Assembly: GCA_006247105.1 (NCBI GenBank)
Contig: CM016926.1
Location: forward strand, 248,001 to 312,000
Length of the DNA: 64,000 nucleotides
DNA from: Giardia muris
Lineage: Eukaryota > Fornicata > Diplomonadida > Hexamitidae
Direction of reading: 5' to 3'
The stretch's first letter is position 1; every line of letters starts with the position of its first letter. The position numbers and the translations under genes are program-made. Below the pieces are notes generated by a model, which worked only from the letters and a program-made list of their open reading frames with translations, was not told where the DNA came from and searched no databases. This document shows positions 18,224-27,334 of the stretch, one piece after another.

Positions 18224-18239
18224 CACCCTTTATTCTACA

Positions 18240-20138
18240 TCAGTTCCAAATACCTAAGCCTGAAGCTCTAGACCAGAAGCTAGTGTCTTGTAATTGAGCT
18301 CTAACAATATCTGTATGTGGGCCAGCGACAAGCATGATGACCTTCTCCATGGAACCTGGAGCGAGCTCACTTAAGATCACACCGAACCAAGCTCTTCCAG
18401 ATTCGTCATCATAGAAGCGTCCCTTTGCCGTGGTCATTATCTCGGAAGGCATCTTGAAGATGGCTAACTCCTTTCCATGAATCGGGTCGATGAGTCTGAT
18501 ATACCCAGCAAGATTTAATATTAAGAGGGGAGAGTTTGTAGTAAGTTTCTGAACGGATAAAGAGGCGCCTTCGGGTGTTGGAATGAAGTTAGAGATGGCG
18601 GTCCTCCAAAGGATCTTCCCAGTGCTTGTGGCGATGGCATATAAAACTCCATTTGGAGCAAGGGTGAAAGAATAATAGGTATTATCCTGGGAATTAATGT
18701 ATAGATAAGGCGTTAATAAGGGGTGTTGTAATGGTTCCGGAATGAGTGATAGGGACGACTTCAAACCAAGAAGCGATGTCTCTGAAAGCGGAAGAGCATA
18801 TCTAGGCTCAGATAATAATGTACCGTTTTGCAAGGTGATTGAAACATAATCGAAGTATTTCGTACCCTTAGCTGATGAATGCCGAAGTGAATGATCAGAG
18901 ACGTATGCTGCATGAATTATCCCATATGCATCTCCTGGTTCTAAGATTACACCAGGTTTCAAACTGAAGGAAGCAATATCCTCACCCGTAGCGGTATCAA
19001 CCAATAGGATGAATGTGGGTGTATGGAACACGGTTACCGCCAAGCCACTAAGACCACTAACATATTGATCTCCATACGTCAATATGTAATGAGTTACACC
19101 ATGTGGGATGATATCCATTGAGAACTGGTCCTTCCTTAATAAGTAACGTCGCAAGATCTCCCAGACATTATCCCTCCCAGAAAACCCTCGTTTCTCCGCA
19201 CGCTTCATATCACGTCCCTTTTTCATATCAAGAACGTCTGAACGATAGACTTCAGTAATGTCTGCGATCTCTTCCACTGGCCCATGCATCTCGGCAGGTA
19301 TTTTGGCTATATTGATCCACATAGTATTTCCAGAAATGGTTGAAAGACCCGCTAGAAGTACAAGACCGTTTCCATCAGGATCATTCCCAACAACCCCTAC
19401 AATGACATATGCTCCTGCTACACGTGTCTTATAGGCGACGATCTGTGTTACATTGTGCTTGGTCAATTCGACACGGAAAAGATCTATAAGCTCTCGATTA
19501 ACCCAGCTCTCAGTGAAGTTATTATCAAACATGAAGACTTCAAGCTTATCCGTGATTCCGGCTATGAACTTTCCAGAGAGATGGTCAGTATGAAGAATGC
19601 TAGGGGCCGTAGGATAATGAGTAGGAACCTCTTGAGACAGATGACGAATATGCCCTTTAGCACTCGTCAATCGCACCATAGATGAGACATTGTATTGCCA
19701 ATGATGATTCTGCTTGTTAACATCTGATACATCAATAGAATAGCATGGTTGAGGCTGTAAGTGGTTGATCTCTAAGGCTAAGCCTGTCCTCTGGTAAGGA
19801 GACTGATACGTCGATCCTTGATAGCAGTTATGATCTGATAATGCATGCTGAAGGCCAGTGAGTCCAACGCCGTGAAGTAAAGCCCTTCCCGATATTGGGT
19901 CATAAAGCGGGAAGATGATGTGAGGAATGTCAATCGTCGTCTCATTCGCCATCACTGGAAGACGGGCTGGTAAGAAAGGGCTGAAAACATGAGTTCGGTA
20001 GTATAGCTCATCGTGTGTCTTCAGTGCTGAGGTCAACGGGACAAGTGTTGTCACCTTGGACGCCCGGAAAAAGAGCGGGAAGGCCAAGACGGAAAGGAAG
20101 AGCAGGATGAGCCAACGATCACGTCTTATACCCTCCAT
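18240..20138 (-). CDS. Single-pass membrane protein with lumenal beta-propeller (FAM234/DEX1-like)
   Basis: 632 residues. A short basic N-terminus (MEGIRRDRW) is followed by one hydrophobic segment (residues 9-26, LILLFLSVLAFPLFF), a signal anchor. The remainder is strand-rich with propeller-like repeats: TPTFILLVDTATGEDIASF, GVLYAIATSTGKILWRTAI, SPLLILNLAGYIRLIDPIHGKELAIF. It carries at least five N-glycosylation sequons (NETT, NVSS, NFTE, NVTQ, NGTL), which fits a lumenal or extracellular domain. The architecture matches FAM234/DEX1-type integrin-alpha-like proteins; EMC1 is an alternative but lacks the expected C-terminal anchor here. The only ATG that keeps the anchor is at 20138, which places the start 7 bp from the divergent ABC transporter. 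Confidence 0.65.
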   Translation of the reverse strand: MEGIRRDRWLILLFLSVLAFPLFFRASKVTTLVPLTSALKTHDELYYRTHVFSPFLPARLPVMANETTIDIPHIIFPLYDPISGRALLHGVGLTGLQHALSDHNCYQGSTYQSPYQRTGLALEINHLQPQPCYSIDVSDVNKQNHHWQYNVSSMVRLTSAKGHIRHLSQEVPTHYPTAPSILHTDHLSGKFIAGITDKLEVFMFDNNFTESWVNRELIDLFRVELTKHNVTQIVAYKTRVAGAYVIVGVVGNDPDGNGLVLLAGLSTISGNTMWINIAKIPAEMHGPVEEIADITEVYRSDVLDMKKGRDMKRAEKRGFSGRDNVWEILRRYLLRKDQFSMDIIPHGVTHYILTYGDQYVSGLSGLAVTVFHTPTFILLVDTATGEDIASFSLKPGVILEPGDAYGIIHAAYVSDHSLRHSSAKGTKYFDYVSITLQNGTLLSEPRYALPLSETSLLGLKSSLSLIPEPLQHPLLTPYLYINSQDNTYYSFTLAPNGVLYAIATSTGKILWRTAISNFIPTPEGASLSVQKLTTNSPLLILNLAGYIRLIDPIHGKELAIFKMPSEIMTTAKGRFYDDESGRAWFGVILSELAPGSMEKVIMLVAGPHTDIVRAQLQDTSFWSRASGLGIWN

Positions 20139-20145
20139 CAAAAAA
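20139..20145. promoter_or_regulatory. 7-bp divergent intergenic spacer
   Basis: Only CAAAAAA separates the ATG of the membrane beta-propeller gene (minus) from the ATG of the ABCA gene (plus). It is A-rich for the plus gene and T-rich for the minus gene. Confidence 0.6.
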
Positions 20146-22950
20146 ATGCCGGCTGATGGCTCGGCACGTCGGGTCCACGTCTCCGGGTATTGCACGACCT
20201 TCTCCCGTCAGATGCGCGTGCTCCTTGAGAAGGGGTTCATCGTCATGATTCGCCATCCGATCCTTCTGACCCTGATGCTTCTCTTTCCGGTCATCTTCAT
20301 CATCATCTTGTCGGGCCCATCCATTGCAAAGCATACTCTTGTCGATGAGTACCCACTGACCAGGATCACCGGGTTGGACGTGCGTGGGCGCGATATCATG
20401 TTCTACCCCGATAACCTCGATACGCGTGCATTTGCTGAGTACTTGGCAATGCTACATGATCCACCGCTGCCTATCAGTAAGTTCAAAGGCTTTGCGAGTG
20501 AAGAGGCGGCAAAGGAGGAGTTCTTGAAGACTGGGAATACCAAGTATGCAGCCGCCTTCACCTTCAATGTTGCAGACCGCACCATTAACAAGCTCAAAAT
20601 CACATACGGGTGGCGGACCGACGGGTACTACGAGCTTTCGACCTCCAATCCTAGTGTGACAGAGTTCTATGATCCGTATCGTTGTGAGCGTCTAGCTCAA
20701 GCGGCTACCTTGTTCTACATCCTCGAGAACATCTTCCAGATGCGACTGATCGCGCTGAGTAAGAGCACGGATCCTCTCCAAAGTGCCTTATCCCTCATCG
20801 CGAGCGGGAACGTGGTGGTCAATAACCAGATGGGGATCCAGTGGTTCCCTGACTTTGAGTGGTACAGCGCAGACAACGATTACATTAACTCCGTCGGGAC
20901 GCAGGCCGGGCTCCTTCTAAGCCTAAGCGCCATCTTTATCATTTATTACTTCCTTTTCCAGGTCATGAGCGAGAAGGAAAGCAAGCTACGCCAGTCTCTT
21001 CACACAATAGGGATGCTCGATAGCACCTACTGGCTGAGCACAATTGTCACAACCTTCTCCGTTTGCTTTGGTGCAGGCTTCCTTTGCACCATCGCAGGGC
21101 TTATCACTCAAGCTGACTATTGGCTCAATTCCCCATTCATCATCAACTGGGTAGTCATCACGATGTTCTACTTCTCGACCTGTGCCTTCGCGTACCTGGT
21201 CTCATCTTTTATGTCTCGTAGTTCCTCCGTCTCGTTCGTTGTCTTCTTCCTGGTCATCGTCCTCATGCTCCTGGGTGCGATGCATTCCTCCCCGTCCTTC
21301 CTCTTCCCGGAAAATGGACAGTTCTCAATCATTCACCTTTTCGCACCCGTGCATGCCTATCAGGCCATCTACTTGATGAGTCTACTTAGTACTACAACGA
21401 TTGTGCAGTACATGCCGAAGCCCCCGGTTGGCTTTAAGTATAGCGACACCGCCTCGTTTACTGGGATCTGTCTCGCAGGACAATGTCTTGAGACTAAATA
21501 TGATACTGGACACACTGTTCTATATCATATCCTCGTCATGATGGGACTTAGTGCTGCATACATCATTCTCGCAGCATACTTTGACCTACTCTTCCCATAT
21601 GCTCATGGATCACGCCTTTCCTTCTGGACTCCTTTTACTTTGGAGTTTTGGGGTTGTATCAAGACTCCCGCTCCACCAGATTCGCATAGACCCGGATACA
21701 CCCCACCTCCCTTCCATGACGATTGGGACGAAGACGTACGTAATGAACAGAGAGCAGTTCTTGCACCCATCGACTCACCCGAGTATGCTTCCGTAGCAGC
21801 CTCCCCCATCTTGATATACGACATGGGAGTCATCTATGGTGGCTGTTGCCATAAGGAGAACACCTGTAGCCAAGCTTTCGGCTGCAATACGAAATGCGCT
21901 GTCGAGAACCTTTCTCTTAGTATTCCAAGTGATACCGTGTATGGCCTTCTTGGTCCAAATGGTGCAGGGAAGTCGACAACACTCTCCGTCTTGACAGGGA
22001 CACTTAAGCCTACATCCGGGTATGTGACGATCGAGGGCTACAGCATAGTACACCAGCGCGCAAAGGTTGCTCAACTCATCGGCTATGCGCCACAATTCGA
22101 TGTCTTGTGGCCGGACCTCACCCCTGCAGAGCATATACGTCTAATTTGTCGCATGCGTGGTGTAGATTATACAGAAGACCTCGCAGCCTTGGTTACGGCA
22201 CGTCAACGCGCGGCGGAGGCTGGGCTACTGGCCTCGATCGACATATCGACCAAATACCTCACAGATGCGAAAGGAAAATCAGTATGTAAGTGTTCTTGTA
22301 AGAAGTCGCCCAAGAAGAAGGATGAGGAGGAGTTGATCATGACCCGACTGGCGAACGTCGGACTTCGTGACTCCGCTTACTATCAGTCTCGTAGCCTTTC
22401 AGGAGGGATGCGACGAAGGCTGACGGTCGCCATGTCACTTATTGGAGACTCGCGAGTCATCTTCCTTGACGAGGCCAGTACCGGGCTCGACCCGATTTCG
22501 AAGCGGAAGCTATGGGATGCAATACAGATGGCTAAGTTTGGCCGATGTGTCATCTTGACGACACATAGCATGGATGAGTGTAACGCTCTCGCCGATCATG
22601 TGGGGATCATTGCTCGCGGACATCTCAGGTGCAATAACACACCACGCGTTCTAAAGCGTCGTTATGGGATTGGTTATCGTCTGGATATCGAGGTTGATCC
22701 GAAGGATGTTTTGCGTGTGCGTGATGAGCTTATCAGTGTATATTGCCCGAAGGCCATCCTTGTCAGCCGTGCTGGAGGGACACTAACCCTTGCCGTCCCT
22801 AAGTCGGAGGCCGCCGGTGATCTGAAGAAGCTTCTCGACGGGATAATGGAAAGGGATTACATCGTTGATTGGAGCATTCGTCAGACGACACTCGAGGAGA
22901 TCTTCCTCGCCGTTACGTCAATGATGCCAGGAGACGAGAAGTTGAGTTAA
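20146..22950 (+). CDS. ABC transporter, ABCA subfamily, half-size
   Basis: 934 residues. One membrane domain has the first helix at about residues 42-60, a large lumenal loop, and five to six helices between 260 and 500. One nucleotide-binding domain follows: Walker A GPNGAGKST (about 602), Q-loop (GYAPQFDVLW), signature LSGGM (about 750), Walker B VIFLDEASTGLDP (about 770) and H-loop TTHSMDE (about 806). The C-terminal TTLEEIFLAVT motif is typical of ABCA. Between the Q-loop and the signature lies an unusual Cys/Lys insertion (CKCSCKKSPKKKDEEE). ABCA half-transporters usually dimerise and move lipids. The start is the ATG after tcaaaaaa; an earlier in-frame ATG at 20107 would overlap the divergent gene. 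AGTGAA lies 19 nt after the stop. Confidence 0.92.
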   Translation: MPADGSARRVHVSGYCTTFSRQMRVLLEKGFIVMIRHPILLTLMLLFPVIFIIILSGPSIAKHTLVDEYPLTRITGLDVRGRDIMFYPDNLDTRAFAEYLAMLHDPPLPISKFKGFASEEAAKEEFLKTGNTKYAAAFTFNVADRTINKLKITYGWRTDGYYELSTSNPSVTEFYDPYRCERLAQAATLFYILENIFQMRLIALSKSTDPLQSALSLIASGNVVVNNQMGIQWFPDFEWYSADNDYINSVGTQAGLLLSLSAIFIIYYFLFQVMSEKESKLRQSLHTIGMLDSTYWLSTIVTTFSVCFGAGFLCTIAGLITQADYWLNSPFIINWVVITMFYFSTCAFAYLVSSFMSRSSSVSFVVFFLVIVLMLLGAMHSSPSFLFPENGQFSIIHLFAPVHAYQAIYLMSLLSTTTIVQYMPKPPVGFKYSDTASFTGICLAGQCLETKYDTGHTVLYHILVMMGLSAAYIILAAYFDLLFPYAHGSRLSFWTPFTLEFWGCIKTPAPPDSHRPGYTPPPFHDDWDEDVRNEQRAVLAPIDSPEYASVAASPILIYDMGVIYGGCCHKENTCSQAFGCNTKCAVENLSLSIPSDTVYGLLGPNGAGKSTTLSVLTGTLKPTSGYVTIEGYSIVHQRAKVAQLIGYAPQFDVLWPDLTPAEHIRLICRMRGVDYTEDLAALVTARQRAAEAGLLASIDISTKYLTDAKGKSVCKCSCKKSPKKKDEEELIMTRLANVGLRDSAYYQSRSLSGGMRRRLTVAMSLIGDSRVIFLDEASTGLDPISKRKLWDAIQMAKFGRCVILTTHSMDECNALADHVGIIARGHLRCNNTPRVLKRRYGIGYRLDIEVDPKDVLRVRDELISVYCPKAILVSRAGGTLTLAVPKSEAAGDLKKLLDGIMERDYIVDWSIRQTTLEEIFLAVTSMMPGDEKLS

Positions 22951-22968
22951 GTTAAGTAACGGTCATCC

Positions 22969-22974
22969 AGTGAA
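22969..22974 (+). terminator. AGTGAA poly(A) signal of the ABCA gene
   Basis: An AGTRAA-type signal 19 nt past the TAA stop and 11 nt before the convergent LRR gene's stop. Confidence 0.45.
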
Positions 22975-22984
22975 TGTTTACCAA

Positions 22985-25078
22985 TTACCAGAAGCCCTTA
23001 CTTTCCAAATAGGGACGGCCCTGGCGTTGTTGGGGCTGTGGTGGCGGTGATGGAGGAGGTGGTTTGCGAACTGGTGGTATGGTGGTTGTTGTGGTTCCTT
23101 CTATTCCTTGTAACATATCTGGAGTTAAAGAATCACGAAGATGACGGAGAAGGGCAAGAGCCCCACGCCTGATAATTGTAGGAGGGGGTTTGACAATATA
23201 GTTCCCAGTTATTGCCAGACGAGTCATTTGTCCCGCATATCTCTTTGTCCATTCCTGTTCATGCTCATCTGCTGGGGCCATAAGTCCCAACTCTGGTGGT
23301 AACTCACGGAGATCGTTATTAGAAACATCCAAGAGGCGTAGCTCGCGTAAGAGATGGATGTTGTTTGGAAGTGTCGTGATGGAGTTACTTGACAAAACTA
23401 GTTCCTCAATAGATAAACAGGAATTGCATAAAGATGGGGGAATGGACTTAAGTCGGCCCCCTTCAATGCTGACAGTCTTGAGGGCCATGTTATTCTCGAA
23501 GATAACGTTAAGAACGGCCGTATTCTTGATGAAGACACTGGTTAGAAAGGGATTAGCCTGTATCGTAACTGATTGTAGACCAGGAACCTCTTCCAGCTGA
23601 ATGGAAAGCAAACTGGTGTGACTGATGGTAAGAGATTGAATCAGACCTTTTCTGGATCGCTTCAAAGTCAAGGTACGAAGACTTGGGGCGTTGTCGAAGT
23701 CGAAATTTGTTAGAATGTCTTGAAGAACCTCCTGGCTTAGGCATGAACAATTGACGAAGGTGAGAGATGAGACCGTTTGTAAGGTTTCATTTGGCGTTCT
23801 TAATAGGTCCAAGGGGAGAGCCGCCAGATCTGTAATGTCACGGAACTCAAGCTTGCACGATGTTGGAGCAGGAACATCATGTCTAGAAACATCCTTCCCA
23901 TGAGTGGAGGCTGCACCAAGCTGTTGTGAGACGGCCTTGAGCTTTCCTGAGGTATGGTCTCGTTGGTTCTTCATCATATCATCCTTATCCTTCTGATAAT
24001 AGGGATGGTTCTGCGGAATACGTTGCTGAAGGTATGTCAAGATACGAGAGGCTGAGCCATCATTGAGTAATTGTCGCATTCGACGCATTGGGTTTCCTTC
24101 TAAGAGAATTTTCCCAAGCTTGGGTAGTAGCCCTATTTCAGGGGCGACTTCTTGAAGGTCATTGCAACATAGATTTAAAGATTCAAGAGAGGAACGATTG
24201 ACGCCATGCCAAACCGCGGTCCCATCAATGGTCGTAATAACGTTCGAAGAGACGTCCAAAACCTTAAGGGAGGAGCATAGAAATGTGAAGGCTGGAACAG
24301 ATGCTAACTTATTATTGGAAGCATTGAATTCTTGTAAGCATGGGAGTGGCACTGGACCAGTCCCTATAAGATTGCCACTAATGTCGCAGAAATCGTGACG
24401 AGCTGGGTCGTTCATCAACTTGTTATAGGAAACGTCAAGGACTTGAAGATTCTTCAAAGTTCCTAGGTTATGAATCATTTCTAGCCTGTTCTTAGAGAGA
24501 TTCAGCTTCTGTAGACCGGGAAACTCCGCCACGTCGAATTCCTCGAGACAATTATTACTCAAATCGAGATATATCAGCTTCGATAAGAATAAAGATGGAG
24601 GCATCATTACACGGATCTTATTCTGAGCTAAGGACACTCGAACTATGTTCCCACTCGTACTAATATTATCCCAGGCGACGCTTTCAAGCTGGTTCTCATC
24701 CGCAATGAGCTCGGTTAATACTGGAAATGTCTCCGTGTTGAGAGTCTTCAAGCGATTCCTTGTAAGGTTCAATGACGTTAGATTTTGAAGAGTTACATCT
24801 CCCGGCAATGAGATAAGCTTGTTCCCTGTCAGATCGATTGCCTCGAGCCGTTCCAAGTAACAGAGGTCCGTCTCCAAGGCCTCGATCTCACAATTCCTGC
24901 ATTGAAGACGACGAATCGGCTCGCTGGTGTACCAAGATTTCGTATCCTCCGCATACTCCTCGGCTCGGTAGACTATCTCAGGAAGAAAGGGGAGCACCAT
25001 CCCGTCGAAGACGAGCGCGCCGGACGACTTCGCACGAATGATAGCCGCCTTTACAGGATCCTGTTCATGTGAGAACAT
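22985..25078 (-). CDS. Leucine-rich repeat protein, LRRC40-like
   Basis: 697 residues with two LRR modules. The first (about residues 65-330) has typical repeats such as LEAIDLTGNKLISLP, LTSLNLTRNRLKTL, LIYLDLSNNCLEEF and LKVLDVSSNVITTI. It closes with KILLEGNPMRRMRQLLNDGSASRILTY. A basic linker is followed by a second module (430-640) closing with RLAITGNYIVKPPPTIIRRG. Each module ends in the same 'GNP.R.R...+G...LL.YL+' helical cap, which is the layout of LRRC40. The C-terminus is a proline run (PPPPSPPPQPQ). No catalytic domain is present, so it is probably a scaffold. The ATG at the far end is taken because LRR-compatible sequence begins right after it. Confidence 0.8.
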   Translation of the reverse strand: MFSHEQDPVKAAIIRAKSSGALVFDGMVLPFLPEIVYRAEEYAEDTKSWYTSEPIRRLQCRNCEIEALETDLCYLERLEAIDLTGNKLISLPGDVTLQNLTSLNLTRNRLKTLNTETFPVLTELIADENQLESVAWDNISTSGNIVRVSLAQNKIRVMMPPSLFLSKLIYLDLSNNCLEEFDVAEFPGLQKLNLSKNRLEMIHNLGTLKNLQVLDVSYNKLMNDPARHDFCDISGNLIGTGPVPLPCLQEFNASNNKLASVPAFTFLCSSLKVLDVSSNVITTIDGTAVWHGVNRSSLESLNLCCNDLQEVAPEIGLLPKLGKILLEGNPMRRMRQLLNDGSASRILTYLQQRIPQNHPYYQKDKDDMMKNQRDHTSGKLKAVSQQLGAASTHGKDVSRHDVPAPTSCKLEFRDITDLAALPLDLLRTPNETLQTVSSLTFVNCSCLSQEVLQDILTNFDFDNAPSLRTLTLKRSRKGLIQSLTISHTSLLSIQLEEVPGLQSVTIQANPFLTSVFIKNTAVLNVIFENNMALKTVSIEGGRLKSIPPSLCNSCLSIEELVLSSNSITTLPNNIHLLRELRLLDVSNNDLRELPPELGLMAPADEHEQEWTKRYAGQMTRLAITGNYIVKPPPTIIRRGALALLRHLRDSLTPDMLQGIEGTTTTTIPPVRKPPPPSPPPQPQQRQGRPYLESKGFW

Positions 25079-25114
25079 GACGCTAGAATTTCGAGTTCAC
25101 AATCAACATCGTCA

Positions 25115-27238
25115 TTAGAACTGCAAGGTATCCGGCGTCTGCCCAGTTGTGACGGCCTCAACGGGCATCTCGGAGACGTCACCATTAACATCCGAGGCAT
25201 CGTAGGGTGGACGTTCATCACGTTGATCAGTCTTGATCATGGCCTCAAGCCCTCTGATGTTCTTTAAGAGTGGGGTCGGTTGGAGAAGAGTGGTCACAAG
25301 CTCACGGTCCGGAATCGCCATGATCGCCATAGCCTCTGCCGCACGTTGCTGGACTTCCGATATTGGAGAGCTGATCAGCATATTCAGGTTCTCCATGGGG
25401 CAAATACCGAGGTAGCAGAGTGCTATCATGGCACTCACCGTCACGGGCTGCTCGTCCTTATATGTGTCGTTAGCTAGTAGGATGATGGCCTGGGAGACGA
25501 TCTGGAAGATCGCCTCGGCAGAGAAGAGTGGTGCATACTCCTGATAAAGCTGGGTGTTCTCAATCCCATAGAAGATCCCCTCATAGTTCTTCCCGAAGCT
25601 CTCGAAGACACACTCCGTAATGACGTAGCAAGCGGTCACCAGGATCAACGGGTCATCGGAGACAACAAGGTTTCCGGCCTGGATCTGCGCCTGGTCGAAG
25701 CAGGAGGAGATGATCTGGAAAAGGACTTGTGCCTTAAGGTCCATGTACCCCTCACAACCCGTGATCTTCAGCATAATAGCGTTCGCCAAGTTGGCCCAGA
25801 TGAACCGGAGCTTTAACTCGGAGGCCGTCGGGAGGAGGTTGATCATGGCTCTAAGCGTCCATAGAGACTCCTTGACGGTCTCGATCCCATCCAGCTCAAT
25901 CGTAGAGTACAACCCATGACGCTCGCAAAGGATGGCCGCACGTAGGAGCGAATCCTCGCGGTAGTCTGCGGGGAAGCGGGTCGCTCGCGCACCACCAAGA
26001 AGACAAAGAACGATCCCTTCAGCAGTTTCGACGTCTGCCGAATTAAAGAGTAGGACCTGACCCTTCCCACGGAGAGAGAAGTCCATCTCGTAGCTGACAA
26101 CCTCGACAATGGTCCGGATGTTGGAGCGAATGGCAATGTTGACGTTGACCATGCGAGACATGACTGCGAGCGTCGAGATGGCCGCGAACCGGATATTGGG
26201 GCGTGTATCCTTAGCGGTGACCGCCCCAATCATGAAGTCCACCTTGATGATCTCCTCGAAATACTCTATATAGTAGTTGGAAAGGATTCCTGCCTCGTAT
26301 GCGAGCGCCCAGAACGTCTGGAGCTTATCTGCAGACGCCGAGTTCGGGATCGACGCGCACATGCGGAAGACCTCAAGGATCACATTCCCGAGCATCGCTT
26401 GCTGGTCGATCATCCCATGGTCCTTATCTTGGGCCGGCTCAAGAACGGGTCTGAGGCGGCAAAGGAAGCGCATCAAGGAGATGATGAGCCAGGGGCAAGG
26501 GCAGCCGTGATATTGATGGTCTGCGGAGACCTCCTTTTTGATGATGATTTTGTGTAATAGATAAATCGCTCTTGTCTTGATGACCTCGAAGGTCCCGGGG
26601 TTTTTCTCGGAGATCCCATACAAGAGGTGAGTCAAGCAGTTGAGAAAACCAACGTTTTTCGCCTCCATGAGAGAAATAAGCATGGAGTTGATGTTTTCGG
26701 TATCAACAGAGTCCGGGTTGACCCGATAACAATGAAGGAGAGCAAGAGCAGCCTTCTTGCGTGTGTAGGAGTTGATCTGACCCTTCTGTGCGGCAACGAT
26801 CTGGATGCATTGGGGTGCGACGATCTCAGCCATCTCCGCATTGGCCGCATTAGCCACGAAGGTGAGTGCGAGAGGGGTCCAATACTCATTAACCTCCTGG
26901 AGGTCATGCATAACGGTCTGCGTGACAAGGCGAAGGAAGTCGTTATTGTCTTGAAGAAGTTCACCGAGGGCGATGTAGCCGATGATCTTCTCCTCGCGGT
27001 TCTTTGACGACATCAGCTGGGAGGCTTGAAGAAGCCCGAAGTCGACGCTATGGCCGAGCATATGCATGTACATGAGCTTGAGGCAATACTTCCGACGGTC
27101 GTAGGAGTCCGCCTTCGGAGAGGCGAAGCACTGGCGGATCTTCGCCTTCTCCTCGTTGATGAGCTTCTCCTCGTCCTCGCGCGTGATGGTGGTGCGGATC
27201 TCCGAGATGAAGTTCCTCAATCCCTTCATGTTGGACAT
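25115..27238 (-). CDS. AP-2 complex alpha-adaptin, trunk only
   Basis: A 707-residue large adaptin subunit. The N-terminus MKGLRNFISEIR, then RRKYCLKLMYMHMLGH.VDFG and later CPCPWLIISLMRFL, match alpha-adaptin (M+GL..FISDIR; +KKYVCKL; PAPWL..KLLRLL) better than gamma. The rest is HEAT/ARM-type helices to the end. AP-2 recruits clathrin and cargo at the plasma membrane; in Giardia it acts at peripheral vacuoles. The protein stops after the trunk plus a short charged tail; the hinge and appendage (ear) of other alpha-adaptins (about 900-1,000 residues) are missing. The start is the ATG preceded by taaaagtattcaa; the frame extends further upstream without an ATG. Confidence 0.85.
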   Translation of the reverse strand: MSNMKGLRNFISEIRTTITREDEEKLINEEKAKIRQCFASPKADSYDRRKYCLKLMYMHMLGHSVDFGLLQASQLMSSKNREEKIIGYIALGELLQDNNDFLRLVTQTVMHDLQEVNEYWTPLALTFVANAANAEMAEIVAPQCIQIVAAQKGQINSYTRKKAALALLHCYRVNPDSVDTENINSMLISLMEAKNVGFLNCLTHLLYGISEKNPGTFEVIKTRAIYLLHKIIIKKEVSADHQYHGCPCPWLIISLMRFLCRLRPVLEPAQDKDHGMIDQQAMLGNVILEVFRMCASIPNSASADKLQTFWALAYEAGILSNYYIEYFEEIIKVDFMIGAVTAKDTRPNIRFAAISTLAVMSRMVNVNIAIRSNIRTIVEVVSYEMDFSLRGKGQVLLFNSADVETAEGIVLCLLGGARATRFPADYREDSLLRAAILCERHGLYSTIELDGIETVKESLWTLRAMINLLPTASELKLRFIWANLANAIMLKITGCEGYMDLKAQVLFQIISSCFDQAQIQAGNLVVSDDPLILVTACYVITECVFESFGKNYEGIFYGIENTQLYQEYAPLFSAEAIFQIVSQAIILLANDTYKDEQPVTVSAMIALCYLGICPMENLNMLISSPISEVQQRAAEAMAIMAIPDRELVTTLLQPTPLLKNIRGLEAMIKTDQRDERPPYDASDVNGDVSEMPVEAVTTGQTPDTLQF

Positions 27239-27334
27239 TTGAATACTTTTAAGTTGTGGACGCAAAGGAGTGTGAGAGACTGTTGCTCATGAGCAGTTAA
27301 CGTCCACATCACCATCGATAGCATTAGGAAAATA

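Larger units (their letters stand above)
18129..18224 (+). repeat. 96-bp tRNA-Asp block identical to 29650-29745
   Basis: It comprises a 23-bp leader, the tRNA and one trailing base, and is identical to the second locus but on the opposite strand. Homology stops abruptly on both sides. Confidence 0.95.

Noticed and set aside
20107..20145. Earlier ATG for the ABCA transporter
   Set aside because: It would overlap the divergent membrane-protein gene's first codons. The later ATG has a perfect A-run context and keeps the normal ABCA N-terminus.
26627..27007. 126-codon plus-strand frame opposite AP-2 alpha
   Set aside because: It lies wholly antisense to well-conserved adaptin helices and lacks family resemblance.
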